A stretch of DNA of 64,000 nt from the NCBI GenBank assembly GCA_964470555.1, contig CAYYDG010000013.1, forward strand, positions 76,619-140,618. The letters are read 5' to 3'. This DNA is from RBC074 sp964470555 (GTDB lineage Bacteria > Acidobacteriota > Blastocatellia > RBC074). Positions 50,496 through 60,137 of this stretch are shown piece by piece (positions within the stretch are counted from its first letter, which is position 1; every line of letters begins with the position of its first letter). The notes below the pieces were generated by a model. That model was not told the origin of the DNA, searched no databases, and saw nothing but the letters and a program-made list of their open reading frames with translations. Both the position numbers and the translations under genes were made by a program.

Positions 50496-53483
50496 TTAGA
50501 AAGTTCGTCCGACGCTGAAGCGCATAACAGTGCGGCGCTCGATGAACAGCACCGTCGGATCGGTAATATCGGTTTTCGCTTGCGGGTTGTAAGCGAAGAT
50601 CAATCGGAACGGCACGTTGATCACTGGCATCTGAATGCGGAATTCCAGACCTGCTGAAGACCGCAGGTCGGACAGGAATTTCACATTCTGTTCGGAAGAA
50701 CGGACGATGCTGTAATCGCGCGATTCGCCTTCCAGAAAGATCGTGCGGTAACCAATCGGATTGCCAAAAAGGTCACGCGGCGCGCTGGCCAATTCTTCGG
50801 CAGAGGCCACACGGCCTGCCGGATTGAGCGTCACTCCGCTGGGCGTAATAGTTTGTCGGATGAAATTCGTCGTCGAAAGTTGATCCTGGTATCTGCGCGC
50901 ATTGAACGCAGTGCCGACATCGGCAAACGCCGCGATGGACAGAACACTGAAAACCGGAATGCGATATTCCAGGTTGTAAATGAACTGCGTGTCACCGCCA
51001 ATCGGAGTGAAAAATCGTCGCGCATTGACCACATTGCATCCGATGGAAGAATTCGGCGTTTGCGTGCAGGTTCCACCAGGAGTCACCGTGCCCGGTGTTT
51101 CAAAGGTGAAATTGCGAAGCACGCTATTGGCGACGGTTCCGGCGGGGGCATCAATCAGTTTGGTGGAATCCGCCGGGTCCACCACTTTCGCTGAAACATT
51201 TCTGGTTGAAAGGAACGAATCAGCCGGAACCACAGGCGAAATCGAGCGGAAGTTGTAACCGCGAATGTCGAATTCGCCGCCCAGGAAGAACCGCTCGAAC
51301 AGCGGAATGCCGCCGACAAACGAAAGCGTTTGCGTGTCGAACGGCGTACCGAACGTGCGAATGTGATCGGCGCGAACGCGCATGGCCAGCACGTGCGGTT
51401 TTTCGGTTCGCTTGCGTAAAACCGGCATGAACCGCTGGTATTCCAGCGACGGCGAGAACGTGTTGACGTCGCCGCCCAGAATGCCGCCAGACAACGAGAA
51501 GCCCAGAAACAGGCTTTGCCCGTTGGTCGGGTCCATCGAAGCATTTTTGGTGTTGTAAAAGATCGAAGGCGTGACGCGGCTGGTCAGAATTTTGGGTTGT
51601 GTGAATGTGACCGGAATGTCGTTGGTCGGATCGCCGTCGGTGTTGACCTTCGGGTCTTCGATGCTGCTGGTCGAAAGCGAATACGACAATCCAAGCCGTG
51701 TGGCGCGCGCAAATTCACGGAACCGATTGGTGAAGATCGCCATCGGCGCGGAGATGCTGACGCTGCCGCCAGCCGAACGTTGTGTGAAGAGCGTGTCGGC
51801 GTCAATCGAAGACAACCCGAAAAAGCTCGCCTGAAGAATCTGATTGGCTTGGGCAAAATTGAAACCCTGCCCGACGTATTGAAACTTCGACGCAAACAAC
51901 TGGAATCCCAATTGAATCGGCTTGCCCATCAAATACGGTTCGGTGAAGCCGAACTGGGCGGACAATTGTCGGTTGCCGCCGGAAAGGGAAACGCTCAGGG
52001 ATTCGCCGTAACCCAGCAGGTTGTTGGTCGAATACGTCAATCCGAAAAAGCTGCCCGCAAAGCCGGACACACCGCCATTCAATTGAATTTCCTGGCGTCC
52101 GCGCTCTTTGACCTGCAGATCAATGTCCACGGTCTGGTTGCGGTCATCGGTTCGCGTAATGGCGTCTTTTTCCTTGACCTCTTCAAACAGCCCCAACTGG
52201 TTCAAACGCAGGATCGAAAAATCCCACAGCCGTTTGTTGTACGGGTCGCCTTCGTTCAAGGCGACTTCGCGGCGCAACACCACATCGCGAGTGTTGGTGT
52301 TGCCGATGAATTCCAATCGGCGCAGCGAAAATTGACGGCCTTCGTCCACTTCCAGAGTGATTTCGATCTCGCCTTCTTCCGGTGTCTTGTCAATGAACTT
52401 GGGATTGAAATCTACGCTGGCCTGAATGTAACCCTGAGTTCCGTATACGTCCTTGATGCCTTTGAAGACGTTTTCCTGAATCTTCTTGGCGTCCACCCAA
52501 TCGCCTTCTCGCAAGCCGGAAACCGCTTTGACGATTCCGGGTTGGAAAATCGTCACACCTTTTTCTTCGACTTTGGTGATTTTGTAACGGCGACCGACTT
52601 CAACCGGAATGCTGATTCGTTTGCCAGGGCCGGATTTCCGCAATCCCGGAATCGGCAGCGGAAAACCGCCTGAAACCGTTCCAGCATCTTCGACCTCCGG
52701 TTCGCCAATTTTGGCTTGCAGGTATCCTTTCGATCCCAGAAAGAATCGAACCCGTTCCAGGTCGTCCTGCAATTTTTCCTTGAAGTAAATGTCCTTCGAT
52801 GTGAAGGTCGAAATCAGGCCTGATTCTTTCACCAGTTTCATGGCGCCTCGCAATTTGCGCTGTGAAAATCCGTCGCGGTCACCGGTGAAGACAATTTCCT
52901 TGACGCGGACGCGCGGCCCTTCGTCAATACTGAAAATCAAGGCCACGGTTGTCGCTGAAATATCTTCTACTTCAATGGTGACTTTGGCGTCCGGGTGCCC
53001 TTTTTCCGCCAGCAATTCTTTCAACACGACGCGAGCGCCGTTGGCCTTGGCAGGGTCGAATTGAGATTCCTTGCTGACCTGAACTCGGCGCTCTTTGAAA
53101 CGTGTGAGGATTTCACTTTCCGTGGCGGATTTCAGATTGCGATATTGCAAGTCGCGAATGATCGGGTATTCCTTGACCTGAAAGATGATGATTTTGCCGC
53201 CGCGCGGCCCATCTTCCACGTACAGCCGGGTTCCCAACGGATCGAACAAGCCCATTTGTAAGATCGCTTGCAGATCGCGTTGCGCCAAATTGATGTCAAA
53301 CCGGTCTTGCGGCTTGCTTTGAACGTAATAAAGGATGGACTCGCGCGGAATACGGCGGTTGCCGCGAATTTCCACGTCCTCAACAAACACGTCCTGGGTT
53401 TGTGAATATGCCGGACGAACTGAAATGAGGGTGACGAAAACAAGAAAAAATGCGCTTGCCAAAAAGGTAATGCGCTTGGTCAT
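50496..53483 (-). CDS. bamA: Outer-membrane assembly factor BamA
   Basis: 995 residues, longer than the E. coli protein (about 810). Signal FLASAFFLVFVTLISVRPAY, then POTRA repeats (VEDVEIRGNRRIPRESILYY, VRVKEIVFTGDRDGFSQRKL, YKITKVEEKGVTIFQPGIVK, FSLRRLEFIGNTNTRDVVLR), then an Omp85 barrel with the VRGF-like IRGY loop motif and a C-terminal aromatic residue (FSVGRTF). Inserts of ~50 residues in the barrel (GTCTQTPNSSIGCNVVNARR) account for extra length. It inserts beta-barrel proteins into the outer membrane. GGGAGAAG precedes the ATG at 53483. Confidence 0.95.
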   Translation of the reverse strand: MTKRITFLASAFFLVFVTLISVRPAYSQTQDVFVEDVEIRGNRRIPRESILYYVQSKPQDRFDINLAQRDLQAILQMGLFDPLGTRLYVEDGPRGGKIIIFQVKEYPIIRDLQYRNLKSATESEILTRFKERRVQVSKESQFDPAKANGARVVLKELLAEKGHPDAKVTIEVEDISATTVALIFSIDEGPRVRVKEIVFTGDRDGFSQRKLRGAMKLVKESGLISTFTSKDIYFKEKLQDDLERVRFFLGSKGYLQAKIGEPEVEDAGTVSGGFPLPIPGLRKSGPGKRISIPVEVGRRYKITKVEEKGVTIFQPGIVKAVSGLREGDWVDAKKIQENVFKGIKDVYGTQGYIQASVDFNPKFIDKTPEEGEIEITLEVDEGRQFSLRRLEFIGNTNTRDVVLRREVALNEGDPYNKRLWDFSILRLNQLGLFEEVKEKDAITRTDDRNQTVDIDLQVKERGRQEIQLNGGVSGFAGSFFGLTYSTNNLLGYGESLSVSLSGGNRQLSAQFGFTEPYLMGKPIQLGFQLFASKFQYVGQGFNFAQANQILQASFFGLSSIDADTLFTQRSAGGSVSISAPMAIFTNRFREFARATRLGLSYSLSTSSIEDPKVNTDGDPTNDIPVTFTQPKILTSRVTPSIFYNTKNASMDPTNGQSLFLGFSLSGGILGGDVNTFSPSLEYQRFMPVLRKRTEKPHVLAMRVRADHIRTFGTPFDTQTLSFVGGIPLFERFFLGGEFDIRGYNFRSISPVVPADSFLSTRNVSAKVVDPADSTKLIDAPAGTVANSVLRNFTFETPGTVTPGGTCTQTPNSSIGCNVVNARRFFTPIGGDTQFIYNLEYRIPVFSVLSIAAFADVGTAFNARRYQDQLSTTNFIRQTITPSGVTLNPAGRVASAEELASAPRDLFGNPIGYRTIFLEGESRDYSIVRSSEQNVKFLSDLRSSAGLEFRIQMPVINVPFRLIFAYNPQAKTDITDPTVLFIERRTVMRFSVGRTF

Positions 53484-53864
53484 GAAGCTTCTCCCACCTA
53501 TGTTAAATCGTTCAGGAGTTGGCTCTGTCCGAATGTTGTCGGTACTTTGAGCCGCACACACGCAGTTATGCGGCTTTCAGACAGTGCCTGGCAAATCCCA
53601 ACGCAGGGAATGCCGGAAAGCACGCACTATGAACGACCTACATTGCCAAGATTGCAGTGCTAATTTTTTTAAGACGACGAATTATACGCAAAGAAGTCCG
53701 GTATTGAATAGCCAATGGCCAGACTTGTCAACAGGCCAAAACTTTTCTGGCGGGGTGAAGCTGACGGTCTTTGCCAACCCTGACAAATTGGCGGTTTCTG
53801 CGCCGACCAATCGCGAAGATATTTCAGGCGGCAGGTTGAGTTCCTGCCCCCAATGAATTCCTGG
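53484..53864. other. Intergenic region upstream of bamA
   Basis: No gene convincingly seen. It must contain the bamA promoter on the minus strand; no clear consensus box was identified. Confidence 0.4.
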
Positions 53865-54413
53865 TCAGATTTTGATCCTTCGAACGATTGCTGTCGGCAT
53901 CAGGGGGTTACCAACATGAGCATTCCAATGAATGGAAGCGTGGGTTGAGTCGGATTGCCGTACATATTCGAATACATCTCTTGAAAGTTCGGGTTTCCGG
54001 TCGGGAGAAAAGTTACGTGATCGTCCGTTGCCGTCTCTGACAATGCGTGTTGCAGAAGCGTAGACATTGCCGTTCCCCTGCACCTGCCAATACTCTTCGG
54101 ATGTCGCGGCGCTGACGCTTCGATCAGCCGCAACGAAATCCGCGAAGGTTGTGTCGAGACAGGCTTTCAATGTGATCGTGTATTCAGTTAACTCAGTTAA
54201 AAGATGGCTGTTTTCCGTGGTGGTGAAAACTTTCCCGGATTCGCGGACAAAATCAATGGCAGTAATTTCGTAATGTTCAACGGCCATATCAGGCGGCGAC
54301 CAGATCACCTGTAATTTTGAGGAGTTAATGGCAAAAATGGACACAGGCTTTTCAAGAAATTGATTTGGTTTCGGAATTCGCAATGTTCTGAAATTCGCTC
54401 TGCAAGTAATCAA
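53865..54413 (-). pseudogene. Fibronectin-III-like small protein, possibly frameshifted
   Basis: The N-terminal two thirds of the 182-codon frame look like an FN3 domain (PVSIFAINSSKLQVIWSPPD, ENSHLLTELTEYTITLKACL) and then EEYWQVQGNGNVYASATRIV. After about 54010 this frame becomes rich in His, Ser and Arg. A second minus frame (through 53900) there reads more like protein: HVTFLPTGNPNFQEMYSNMY, then QPTLPFIGMLMLVTP. A one-base shift near 54005-54025 would join them. No signal peptide. It may also be an intact gene with an odd tail. Confidence 0.45.
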
Positions 54414-56866
54414 TGGGGAAGTGCTTCAATTGAAGAAGAAACGTCGGCCAACTGGCGTTCGATTCCTGAAAGCTCGTCTTCGGTCAGCAATGGGCGAATG
54501 TCAAGTTTGGTTTCTTTGAGAAAGATTTCAACCAGCGATGAACCGGTCAGGCGACCTTCGATCAGGGCTTCCGACAGCGGGTCTTCGACGTATCTCTGCA
54601 AGGCTCGGCGCAGTGGGCGCGCGCCGTAACTGCGGTCGGTGCAGGTTTGTTCGACCACCCAGCGTTTGGCTTCGTCGGTCAGTTGAATCTGAAGCTGGCG
54701 GTGTTGCAATGTCTGGTTCATCTGGCGAACCAGCAAGCCGACGATTGCAAGCAGGTCATCGTCGCTGAGCGGTTCAAAGACGATGATTTCGTCCAGCCGG
54801 TTGATGAATTCCGGGTTGAAGGTTTCGCGCACCGTCACCATGACACGGTCTTCTGTTTTGGACTGGGCGTCGCCCCGCGAAGAATGAAAGCCCATGTGGC
54901 CGCCTTTGTTGACGAAGCGCGCGCCTATGTTCGAGGTCATAATCACTATGACGTGTTTGAAATCCACCGTGTTGCCGAGCGCGTCGCTGAGCATTCCGTC
55001 TTCAAACACCTGTAACAAAATGTTGAAAATGTCCGGGTGGGCTTTTTCTATTTCGTCCAGCAACAAGACGGAATACGGGTTGCGGCGAACACGTTCGGTC
55101 AACTGGCCGCCCTCTTCATAACCAACATAGCCCGGCGGCGAACCGATCAGCTTGGAAACAGAATGTTTTTCCATGAACTCGGACATATCGAAACGGATCA
55201 TTGATTTTTCCGAGCCAAACAGGAATTCGGCCAGGCTGCGCGCGACTTCGGTTTTGCCGACGCCGGTCGGGCCTAAAAACAGGAACGAGCCAACAGGCCG
55301 ATTCGGATTTTTCAGCCCGGCGCGCGAACGGCGAATGGCGCGCGCCAGAGCGGAAAGCGCCGAATCCTGGCTGATGATTCGTTTGTGCAATTCCTGTTCT
55401 ATTCTGAGCAGCTTGGTCGCTTCTTCTTCCTGAAGCGCCGAAACGGGAATGCCAGTCCAGCGCGAAATCACATCGTCAATATCCTGTTTGGTAACGTGCG
55501 CGGCGATGTTTTCGTACTCAAGCGGTTCGTAGTATTGCGGTGCTCGGCGGCTGCTGGAATAAATCCGGTCGCGGTCGCGCACGTCACTGCGAAAATCGTT
55601 GCGGTAATCGCGCGGTTCACGATGCCATCGCGGCGGCGGTGGAATGTATCCGCTTTCGCGTTGCACGCGCAGCTTGACGCGAGCGCCCGCTTCGTCAATT
55701 ACGTCAATCGCCTTGTCGGGTTGGAAGCGTTCGGACAGATACCGGCTGGATTGATAAACGGCGGCGGCAATCGCTTCGTCGGAATAATGAACGTTGTGAT
55801 ACGACTCGTACCGATCCTTGACGCCTTCCAGAATTTCAATCGTTTCTTCTTCGTTGGGAACCGGAATCTTGATGGCTTGAAAACGACGTTCTAACGAACG
55901 GTCGCGTTCGATGGATTTTCGATACTCAGCCGGAGTAGTTGCGCCGATGCACTGAATTTCTCCACGCGACAATGCCGGTTTCAGAATGTTGGCGGCATCC
56001 AGACTGCCTTCGGCTGAACCGGCGCCGATCAGCGTGTGAATTTCGTCAATGAAAACGATGTAGTGCGGATTTTCGATCAATTCGCGCATGATGGTTTTCA
56101 TGCGTTCTTCAAACTGGCCGCGATATTTTGTTCCGGCAACCACCAGACTCAGGTCGAGCGCCAGAATGTGTTTTTCCACCAGGAACGATGGCACTTCGCA
56201 ATTGACGATGCGCTGGGCCAGGCCTTCGACGATGGCGGTTTTGCCAACGCCGGGTTCGCCGATCAGAGCCGGATTGTTTTTGGTGCGGCGGCAGAGAATT
56301 TGCACGACCCGGTCAATTTCTTCTTCGCGGCCAACCAGCGGATCGAGTTTGCCTTCCAGCGCGTCGGCGGTCAGGTCGCGGCAAAATTCAAACAGATGCG
56401 GAGTGTCTTTGCGCGAATGGGCGTTGCGTTCCATGTTCGCCTGTCGCATCAAATCCTGGCGAATGTCGGAAAGTCGCAATCCGCGTTCGTAGAGAATTTC
56501 CGCCGCCACGGAATTTTCTTCGCGCAACAAACCCAGCAACAGATGTTCGGTTCCGATGTGACGATTTCCCAGCCGTTCGGATTCTTCCGCCGCAAATGCC
56601 AGCACGTGTTTGGCCGCCGTCGCCAGCGGCAAATCTATGTTGTTCGGAATGCGTTCGTGCAGGATGGTGCGGCCTTCGATTTCGCGGCGAATGGATTCCA
56701 CAGTGGCGCGCGAACGATGAAAGAATCGGTAAGTCAGATTTTTATCTTCGCGGATCAACCCCAACAGAATATGTTCGGCTTCGATTTGCGTGGCGCCGAA
56801 CTGGCTGGCTTCGTAACGAGCGAAGAAAATGACGCGACGTGCTTTTTCGGTATAACGTTCGAACAT
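54410..56866 (-). CDS. clpC: ClpC-type AAA+ unfoldase lacking a normal middle domain
   Basis: 818 residues. Two Clp-N repeats (residues ~1-150, FERYTEKARRVIFFARYEAS and AEHILLGLIRE). The first AAA+ has Walker A GEPGVGKTAIV, VFIDEIHTLIG and GATTPAEYRKSIERD; the second has GPTGVGKTEVARSLA, LLLDEIEKAHPDIF and a C-terminal D2-small domain. HMGFHSS in D2 corresponds to the ClpP-docking loop. Between D1 and D2 (about residues 400-455) the expected coiled-coil/UVR middle domain is replaced by an Arg/Asp/Tyr/Pro-rich linker (YIPPPPRWHREPRDYRNDFR). It should unfold proteins for ClpP; control by McsB- or MecA-type factors would need another surface. Confidence 0.93.
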   Translation of the reverse strand: MFERYTEKARRVIFFARYEASQFGATQIEAEHILLGLIREDKNLTYRFFHRSRATVESIRREIEGRTILHERIPNNIDLPLATAAKHVLAFAAEESERLGNRHIGTEHLLLGLLREENSVAAEILYERGLRLSDIRQDLMRQANMERNAHSRKDTPHLFEFCRDLTADALEGKLDPLVGREEEIDRVVQILCRRTKNNPALIGEPGVGKTAIVEGLAQRIVNCEVPSFLVEKHILALDLSLVVAGTKYRGQFEERMKTIMRELIENPHYIVFIDEIHTLIGAGSAEGSLDAANILKPALSRGEIQCIGATTPAEYRKSIERDRSLERRFQAIKIPVPNEEETIEILEGVKDRYESYHNVHYSDEAIAAAVYQSSRYLSERFQPDKAIDVIDEAGARVKLRVQRESGYIPPPPRWHREPRDYRNDFRSDVRDRDRIYSSSRRAPQYYEPLEYENIAAHVTKQDIDDVISRWTGIPVSALQEEEATKLLRIEQELHKRIISQDSALSALARAIRRSRAGLKNPNRPVGSFLFLGPTGVGKTEVARSLAEFLFGSEKSMIRFDMSEFMEKHSVSKLIGSPPGYVGYEEGGQLTERVRRNPYSVLLLDEIEKAHPDIFNILLQVFEDGMLSDALGNTVDFKHVIVIMTSNIGARFVNKGGHMGFHSSRGDAQSKTEDRVMVTVRETFNPEFINRLDEIIVFEPLSDDDLLAIVGLLVRQMNQTLQHRQLQIQLTDEAKRWVVEQTCTDRSYGARPLRRALQRYVEDPLSEALIEGRLTGSSLVEIFLKETKLDIRPLLTEDELSGIERQLADVSSSIEALPH

Positions 56867-56925
56867 GGTTGAATGCCGGATTCTGAATAATGAATTTCGG
56901 AACCGCCCTTGTCAGCATCCAAAAT

Positions 56926-57681
56926 TCAAAATTCATTGAGCTTGCCGTTTTCCAATCGCAGTATGCGATCACAGGTCGAAGCCAATCGTTCGTTGTGAGT
57001 GACGATGATGGCGGTTAATTGTTCTTCGGTTTGCAGTTGACGAATCAGTGAATGAACCGCTTCGCCAGTGTGTTCGTCCAGATTGCCTGTCGGTTCATCG
57101 GCCAGCAGCAGCAACGGCCCGTTCACCAACGCCCGCGCCAACGCGACTCGCTGACGCTCGCCGCCGGATAATTCGCCGGGGCGATGATTGGCGCGCGATG
57201 CCAACCCGACGCGCTCCAACAAGGCCGCCGCTCTGTCCGCGGCTTGACGTTTGGGCGAGCCGTTGATGAGCAACGGCATCATCACGTTTTCAAGAGCGGA
57301 AAATTCCGGGAGCAGATGATGAAACTGGAATACGAACCCGATCTGTCGGTTGCGAAAGCGAGCCAAGTCTAGCTCAGAATTTTTTACGAGGTCAAACTCG
57401 CCTTCCCGACCATTTATCTGAATACTGCCGGACGTGACGCGATCCAATCCGCCCAGCAAATGCAGCAATGTGGATTTGCCCGCGCCCGACGTTCCGACAA
57501 CCGCCACCATTTCTCCGCGCGCGACTTCCAGATGCAAATCGCGGAAAACGACGACCTCTTCGACGCGACCGGAATAAACTTTGGTCAGGTTCGTTGCTTT
57601 CAGAAGCGGCACGGAAGTTTTTGCTGAATCCATCTTTGCGACTTTGACCCTTTGCGACTTTGCGTTGAAATCTCCAGCCAT
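56926..57681 (-). CDS. lolD: LolD-type ABC transporter ATP-binding protein
   Basis: 251 residues (235 if started at ATG 57633). Walker A GTSGAGKSTLLHLLGG, Q-loop FVFQFHHLLPEFSALENVM, signature LSGGERQRVALARAL, Walker B LLLLADEPTGNLD. It matches the LolD/MacB/FtsE group, which powers lipoprotein release or efflux permeases. The membrane partner (LolC/E type) is not in the window. The first 16 codons are made of a CAAAGTCGCAAAG word run, so the shorter start may be the real one. The frame starts 3 bases after the upstream stop, which suggests coupling. Confidence 0.9.
   Translation of the reverse strand: MAGDFNAKSQRVKVAKMDSAKTSVPLLKATNLTKVYSGRVEEVVVFRDLHLEVARGEMVAVVGTSGAGKSTLLHLLGGLDRVTSGSIQINGREGEFDLVKNSELDLARFRNRQIGFVFQFHHLLPEFSALENVMMPLLINGSPKRQAADRAAALLERVGLASRANHRPGELSGGERQRVALARALVNGPLLLLADEPTGNLDEHTGEAVHSLIRQLQTEEQLTAIIVTHNERLASTCDRILRLENGKLNEF
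57636..57665. repeat. CTTTGCGACTTTG word run at lolD 5' end
   Basis: TTTGCGACTTTG and CTTTGCGACTTTGCG words stand next to each other and span the possible start codons of the ABC ATPase gene. Same kind of word repeat as the intergenic hairpins, but here it may be translated. Confidence 0.6.
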
Positions 57682-57684
57682 TTT

Positions 57685-59433
57685 TTACTGCTGTGGTTGA
57701 TTCGATCCGGCGATCAGCGAAACCAGAAACGGCAGATTGCCAAACGGCGAACGCGTTTCCACCGCCAGCCCTTGTTCCGTAATCGAAGTTGCGCTGACAG
57801 CCAACGGCAACTGGTCTAACGCTGATACGTTGGCTGGAATCACGGTCAAGCCTGTCAATCGAGCCAGAGCAATCATCAAATCGTTGCTTTCGTCTTTGAT
57901 GGAATTGAAACTCACTGAAGGCGCGATTCCCGTCGGACGCGAAGTCAGGTTGAATTGCGATGATGTTTTCAAGGTCTGGCCGTTGCGATGTGCTTCAATC
58001 AACCGCGCGAGTTGGTCGCGTTGTCCCAGCGCCAGGAAATTGCCGACAAAGACCGCCGCTCCGCGCGTAGCTTCGCTGGAAACCAGCAATTCATAACCGG
58101 CGACAGTTTCGCGGCTCATATTCGCGATTTTCTTGTCTTGAAACTGTGTCAGTATGTTTTCGCCGAGCAAGGCCAGCTTCGTGCGGTCGCGCGCGGCAAT
58201 CAGCCAAACGCGGTTTTGCGCTTCTTTGGTCAAATTGAAACTGGCGATTTCGTCGCCGATGGCGGCGTTGGTCAGTTCAGACGATTTCGCGCCGAACGCG
58301 GCTTCGCGCATTCCCAGCACGAATTGATGCAATAAAAAGCTCTGCGCCACATCCACGCGCGCCGAGACGGCTTTTTCCAATTCTTCAAGCGTCTGACTGG
58401 GTTGGGCGACGTTGTAAATAGTGATTTCGCGCGCCGCAGCCGGAATCACATTGAGCGCGGCGGCTTCAGTTGAATTGGGTATGATGACGGTTTTGAGTTT
58501 GTCGGTCAGTTCCGGTTTGAACAGCGTCAAGTAACGATCCACGACTTCCAGCCCGTTTGCGCCGGATTCAAAACTCGCGCCGTAAGCCAATCCGTCGCAG
58601 GTGCGATTGGAAAATTCGGTGAAGACTTCGCCAACGGCTCCGGCCAGCGCGGCTTTGCCGACGACTCCGCCCGAAGCGACATAGGTTCCAAATCGCAGCA
58701 AACGTTTGACGCCTTCGGCGGTGACAAAGCCGAACGCCGCTGCATTCGCGCCTACAATTGGGCGAGCTTGCTGGCGATAAAAATTGTTTGCCATCGAAGC
58801 TTGCCGTCCCAGCTTTGTGTGCAGGCAATCACGCAGCGAGTCAATGTTGTTGGCAAGAATCCAGGCGTCGCCAAATTGAATCGAAATCAGTTCTTTTTGA
58901 GCGTCGGCGGCGGACTGATACACGCTGACCGGCAATCCGGCTTGTTCTTCCATTTTGAGTCTGGTCGGGCCGAGCATGCTGTTGGCCAGTTCCGGCAACC
59001 GTTTTTCGATCAGAGCTTGCAGCGGTTTGGCATTTCCCGCAGACACCAGCACCAGCGCAAAACGAGGTTTGACGGCTTCGCCGCGAGCTTCCAATCCGGT
59101 GACGACGATGGCGATTTGAGCGTCGGCCAAAACAGCGGCTTCGTCATTGCCGGTCAACCCGGCCATCCAGCCGAACTTTTCCGCTTGCGCCAAATAACCG
59201 ACTTTGTCGGAAATGCCATAAACCGGTGCAAGCTGTTGCCATCCGTGCGTTGCCGTCAGATTGCTGACAAGTTGCGGCAGGTTGTTGACTTCCAGATAAC
59301 CCAGCGCCGATTCCGGCACATACGCGGCGATGTCCACCGGCTGCGGGCGGCGAAAATACAACCACCCGCTCGCCGTCAGCAGCACCACGCCCAGAACAAG
59401 AAGACTGATTTTGGTTCGAGTGTATTTGCCCAT
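57685..59433 (-). CDS. Membrane-anchored protein, DUF3352-like, unknown function
   Basis: 582 residues: one N-terminal transmembrane helix (ISLLVLGVVLLTASGWLYF), then a large alpha/beta exported part beginning PVDIAAYVPESALGYLEVNN, with ARPIVGANAAAFGFVTAEGV and VIPNSTEAAALNVIPAAARE. The opening xAAYVPxxALxYLEVN is typical of the DUF3352 group of exported proteins. No catalytic motif. The start is chosen at ATG 59433 because the membrane anchor follows directly; the longer frame to 59544 has no support. It precedes lolD by 3 bases. Confidence 0.65.
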   Translation of the reverse strand: MGKYTRTKISLLVLGVVLLTASGWLYFRRPQPVDIAAYVPESALGYLEVNNLPQLVSNLTATHGWQQLAPVYGISDKVGYLAQAEKFGWMAGLTGNDEAAVLADAQIAIVVTGLEARGEAVKPRFALVLVSAGNAKPLQALIEKRLPELANSMLGPTRLKMEEQAGLPVSVYQSAADAQKELISIQFGDAWILANNIDSLRDCLHTKLGRQASMANNFYRQQARPIVGANAAAFGFVTAEGVKRLLRFGTYVASGGVVGKAALAGAVGEVFTEFSNRTCDGLAYGASFESGANGLEVVDRYLTLFKPELTDKLKTVIIPNSTEAAALNVIPAAAREITIYNVAQPSQTLEELEKAVSARVDVAQSFLLHQFVLGMREAAFGAKSSELTNAAIGDEIASFNLTKEAQNRVWLIAARDRTKLALLGENILTQFQDKKIANMSRETVAGYELLVSSEATRGAAVFVGNFLALGQRDQLARLIEAHRNGQTLKTSSQFNLTSRPTGIAPSVSFNSIKDESNDLMIALARLTGLTVIPANVSALDQLPLAVSATSITEQGLAVETRSPFGNLPFLVSLIAGSNQPQQ

Positions 59434-59654
59434 AACGCTTATCGTCATTGATACGCTGAGATAGTAACCGGCAAACACCGAACAGCAAAACTTGCCGTTG
59501 CCTGGATAGAGACAAACTGCTTTTACAAATTTCTTTTCGGCCAAATCAAACTGAGCTTTGTCTTAAGCCGCGTTCTGGCTCGTAGTTGTGAAGAGCCTGA
59601 TCGCGTGTTCTCTCTTGCGCGCGGAAGTGTCTTTATCTTTTGAAGGAGGACTTT

Positions 59655-60122
59655 ATGAATTTGACGAAGAAGATTTCAGCGACGGTTTTAACTTTGTTGG
59701 CTATGGCTTTGATGTTTACGGCGACGGCTTCGGCTCAGGGACGGTTTCGAGGACGCAATTACACGAAAGCTGACGTAGATCGCATCATCAAACGCTGCGA
59801 AGAGCGTAGCGATGCTTTTACCCGAATGATTGATAAAAACCTTGATCGTAGCCGGCTGGACGGAACCCGGCGCGAAGACAACATCAACGAGCAAGTCAAA
59901 GATTTGGAGCGCGCGCTGGATGAATTGCGCCGCGAATTCGACCGCCGCGACACCTGGCGCGAAACTCGCCGCGAAGTCGAAAAGGTCATGCGCGAATCCG
60001 ATGAAATCAATGCATTGATGAAAAACGCCCGCTTCGATCGGAACGTCGAACGTGAATGGCAATTGGTCAAATCGGATTTGAACAAGCTGGCAGGCATTTA
60101 CGAGTTGCGCCAACTTCGATAA
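59655..60122 (+). CDS. Small exported helical protein, unknown function
   Basis: 155 residues: signal ISATVLTLLAMALMFTATAS ending AQ, a basic RFRGRN start, then charged helices (ADVDRIIKRCEERSDAFTRM, VKDLERALDELRREFDRRDT). A strong AAGGAGGA lies 5 bases before the ATG, suggesting high expression. It could be a periplasmic helical chaperone-like protein, but no family is recognised. A very strong hairpin follows it. Confidence 0.8.
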   Translation: MNLTKKISATVLTLLAMALMFTATASAQGRFRGRNYTKADVDRIIKRCEERSDAFTRMIDKNLDRSRLDGTRREDNINEQVKDLERALDELRREFDRRDTWRETRREVEKVMRESDEINALMKNARFDRNVEREWQLVKSDLNKLAGIYELRQLR

Positions 60123-60137
60123 CTGAAAACTAAACCA

